From NCBI GenBank assembly GCA_947567585.1, contig CANONE010000108.1, positions 1 through 7,557 on the forward strand: a stretch of 7,557 nucleotides of DNA, read 5' to 3'. Of the stretch, positions 6,270-7,557 are shown one piece after another; positions within the stretch are counted from its first letter, which is position 1, and each line of letters starts with the position of its first letter. Source of the DNA: an uncultured Clostridia bacterium (lineage in GTDB: Bacteria > Bacillota > Clostridia > Oscillospirales > Acutalibacteraceae). A program made the position numbers and the translations under genes. Below the pieces are notes generated by a model. It worked only from the letters and a program-made list of their open reading frames with translations, was not told the DNA's origin and did not search any database.

Positions 6270-6743
6270 CTATGATTGAGATTTTGTGGCGTATAAGCCT
6301 TCGCCTGCCGCGCCGGAGGGGGTGTCAAAGGGTAGGGGCAGGAAGCCGTCTCCCTGCGAGGCGCAGCGGATAAGGGCTTTGGTAAGGCCGGGGACGTCGG
6401 GGCGGGCGAGGGCTTCCGCTACATCCATCCAGACCACCAGGTCGTTTTCGTCCCCGTCGGAGCGGGCTTCGCCGGAGACGTACTCCGCCGCAAAGGCCGC
6501 GTACCAGTCCTTCTCACCAAAACGGATCCCCAAAAGCCGCCCGGGCTCCACGGTAACGCCGGTCTCCTCCAGGACTTCCCGCTTTACGGCATCCTCCGGG
6601 CGCTCTCCCCGTTCCAGGTAGCCCCCGGGCACGATCAGCAGCCCTTTGCCCCCGCCGTAGGTGTGCCGGCAGAGCAGCGCCTTACCGTCTTTTAGGACCA
6701 CGCCGGTTACAGAGCGGGTCCAGTCGGTATTCTCATGATTCAT
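6270..6743 (-). CDS. NUDIX hydrolase
   Basis: The product is 157 residues, a typical single-domain NUDIX protein. The NUDIX box G-x5-E-x7-REVLEETGV is complete at residues 41-63 (G41, E47, R55, E56, E59, E60, G62), with the glutamates that bind divalent metal. Such enzymes cleave nucleoside diphosphates linked to another group in the cytoplasm; the substrate cannot be assigned. The start is the ATG at 6743-6741, read as MNHENTDWTR, with GAGGGA about 6 bases upstream. A longer frame to 6872 would overlap carA and its extra residues are not NUDIX-like. It begins 10 bases after the carA stop, so its translation is probably linked to carA. The last 25 or so residues (FDTPSGAAGEGLY region) look low-complexity and may be an unstructured tail or an extension into neighbouring non-coding DNA. 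Some NUDIX enzymes clean up damaged or excess nucleotides, which would suit a pyrimidine-gene neighbour, but that is speculation. Confidence 0.9.
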   Translation of the reverse strand: MNHENTDWTRSVTGVVLKDGKALLCRHTYGGGKGLLIVPGGYLERGERPEDAVKREVLEETGVTVEPGRLLGIRFGEKDWYAAFAAEYVSGEARSDGDENDLVVWMDVAEALARPDVPGLTKALIRCASQGDGFLPLPFDTPSGAAGEGLYATKSQS

Positions 6744-6753
6744 AGCCTGTCCC

Positions 6754-7557
6754 TCAGCCCAGCATGGCGAAAAACTCGTCAAAGAGCATCCGGGTGTCCA
6801 GGGGGCCGCCGCAGGCTTCCGGGTGGAACTGCACGGTAAAGGCAGGCATATGCGTATACCGTACGCCCTCACAGGTACCGTCGTTGACGTTCCGATACAG
6901 CTCCCTTCCCCACTTGGGGTCTATGCTCTCGCTGACCACTGCGTAGCCGTGGTTTTGGCTGGAAATGTACACCCGCCCGGTCTCCAGATTCTTTACCGGC
7001 TGGTTCTCCCCCCGGTGGCCGTATTTCAGCTTTTCCGTACGGCAGCCATGGGCCAGGGCCATTAGCTGGTGCCCCAGGCAAATACCGAAGGTGGGCTTGC
7101 GCAGTTCGCAGATCCTTTGAAGCTCCCCGATCAGCTCCACATTTTCCGAGGGGTCCCCAGGGCCGTTGCTGAGCATCACGCCGTCTACCTCCAGGGCCGC
7201 GATTTCCTCCGCCGTGGTGGTACAGGGGCAGATATGCACCCGCGCCCCCCGCTGTGCCAGCTCCTTCCAAATGCTTTCCTTCATGCCGTAGTCCATCAAG
7301 GCGATTTTATACTTGTAATTTTCCGGCCCCTCTACCCGGCGCTCCTTGGTAGAGGTAGCCCGTACCGCGCCCTGTACCTTATAGGCCGCGATGGCGGAAA
7401 GGTCCGCTTTCTCCGGGTCATCGGTAATCATGCCGTTCATAACGCCCTTCTCCCGGATAATCTTGGTAAGCGTCCGGGTATCGATGCCCCAAAGGGCCGT
7501 CAGACCCCGTTCTTTAAAAAAGGCGTCAAGACTGCCCTCTGAACGGAAGTTAGAAGG
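6754..7557 (-). CDS. carA: Carbamoyl-phosphate synthetase small (glutaminase) subunit, partial
   Basis: The frame is open to the window edge and shows the last 267 residues; CarA is usually 350-390, so roughly the first 90-120 residues lie outside. The visible part begins PSNFRSEGSLDAFF, typical of the N-terminal CarA domain, including LWGIDTRTLTKIIREKG. The first internal ATG (7440) is not the start, because homologous sequence continues upstream in frame. The class I glutamine amidotransferase domain has its nucleophile in FGICLGHQL (cysteine codon at 7080-7078) and the partner His and Glu in QFHPEA. A GPGDP loop precedes the nucleophile, and SSQNHGYAV is the expected CarA substrate-side motif. 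It hydrolyses glutamine and passes ammonia to CarB. The stop is TGA at 6756-6754, with the NUDIX start 10 bases on. carB lies about 1.1 kb downstream on the same strand, separated by two unrelated genes, which is unusual since carA and carB are normally adjacent. Confidence 0.95.
   Translation of the reverse strand, partial: PSNFRSEGSLDAFFKERGLTALWGIDTRTLTKIIREKGVMNGMITDDPEKADLSAIAAYKVQGAVRATSTKERRVEGPENYKYKIALMDYGMKESIWKELAQRGARVHICPCTTTAEEIAALEVDGVMLSNGPGDPSENVELIGELQRICELRKPTFGICLGHQLMALAHGCRTEKLKYGHRGENQPVKNLETGRVYISSQNHGYAVVSESIDPKWGRELYRNVNDGTCEGVRYTHMPAFTVQFHPEACGGPLDTRMLFDEFFAMLG

Noticed and set aside
6744..6872. Longer N-terminus for the NUDIX protein, starting inside carA
   Set aside because: The extra residues overlap the conserved end of CarA and do not resemble a NUDIX N-terminus. 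The ATG at 6743 has a ribosome binding site and suitable spacing.

Overview
The window reads as chromosomal DNA from a GC-rich Clostridia-type Firmicute, plausibly an Oscillospiraceae-like gut anaerobe. This is inferred from the strong AGGAGG-type ribosome binding sites, the protein styles and the intergenic repeats; no rRNA or other marker is present. All convincing genes lie on the minus strand, so transcription runs from position 7557 towards 1.

Right half (7557 to about 1520): the block begins with carA (small, glutaminase subunit of carbamoyl-phosphate synthetase), which enters from outside the window. A NUDIX hydrolase starts 10 bases after the carA stop. A 123-base gap with a palindromic, hairpin-rich element follows, then a GNAT acetyltransferase, and 31 bases later carB. 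CarA and CarB together make carbamoyl phosphate for pyrimidine and arginine synthesis. Two unrelated small enzymes are interposed between them here. The most striking feature is that the carB frame does not stop where CarB normally ends. It continues without a frameshift or internal start into a complete diaminopimelate epimerase (DapF, lysine and peptidoglycan synthesis), giving one 1367-residue CarB-DapF polypeptide.

Middle (1313 to 1519): a 207-base intergenic region is mostly a 150-base element with perfect 14-base terminal inverted repeats and strong internal hairpins. It resembles a MITE or other palindromic dispersed repeat. One of its hairpins, followed by T residues on the minus strand, could terminate the carB-dapF transcript.

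Left end (1 to 1312): a putative secreted lipoprotein of unknown function is followed, 16 bases on, by a LURP-one-like protein. The LURP-one gene is cut off after about 81 residues. From there to the window edge another frame encodes FVRLWFTDVLGNIKAFA, typical of the N-terminal region of type I glutamine synthetase. The left end is therefore a junction of two broken genes: either a real deletion or rearrangement, or an assembly chimera.
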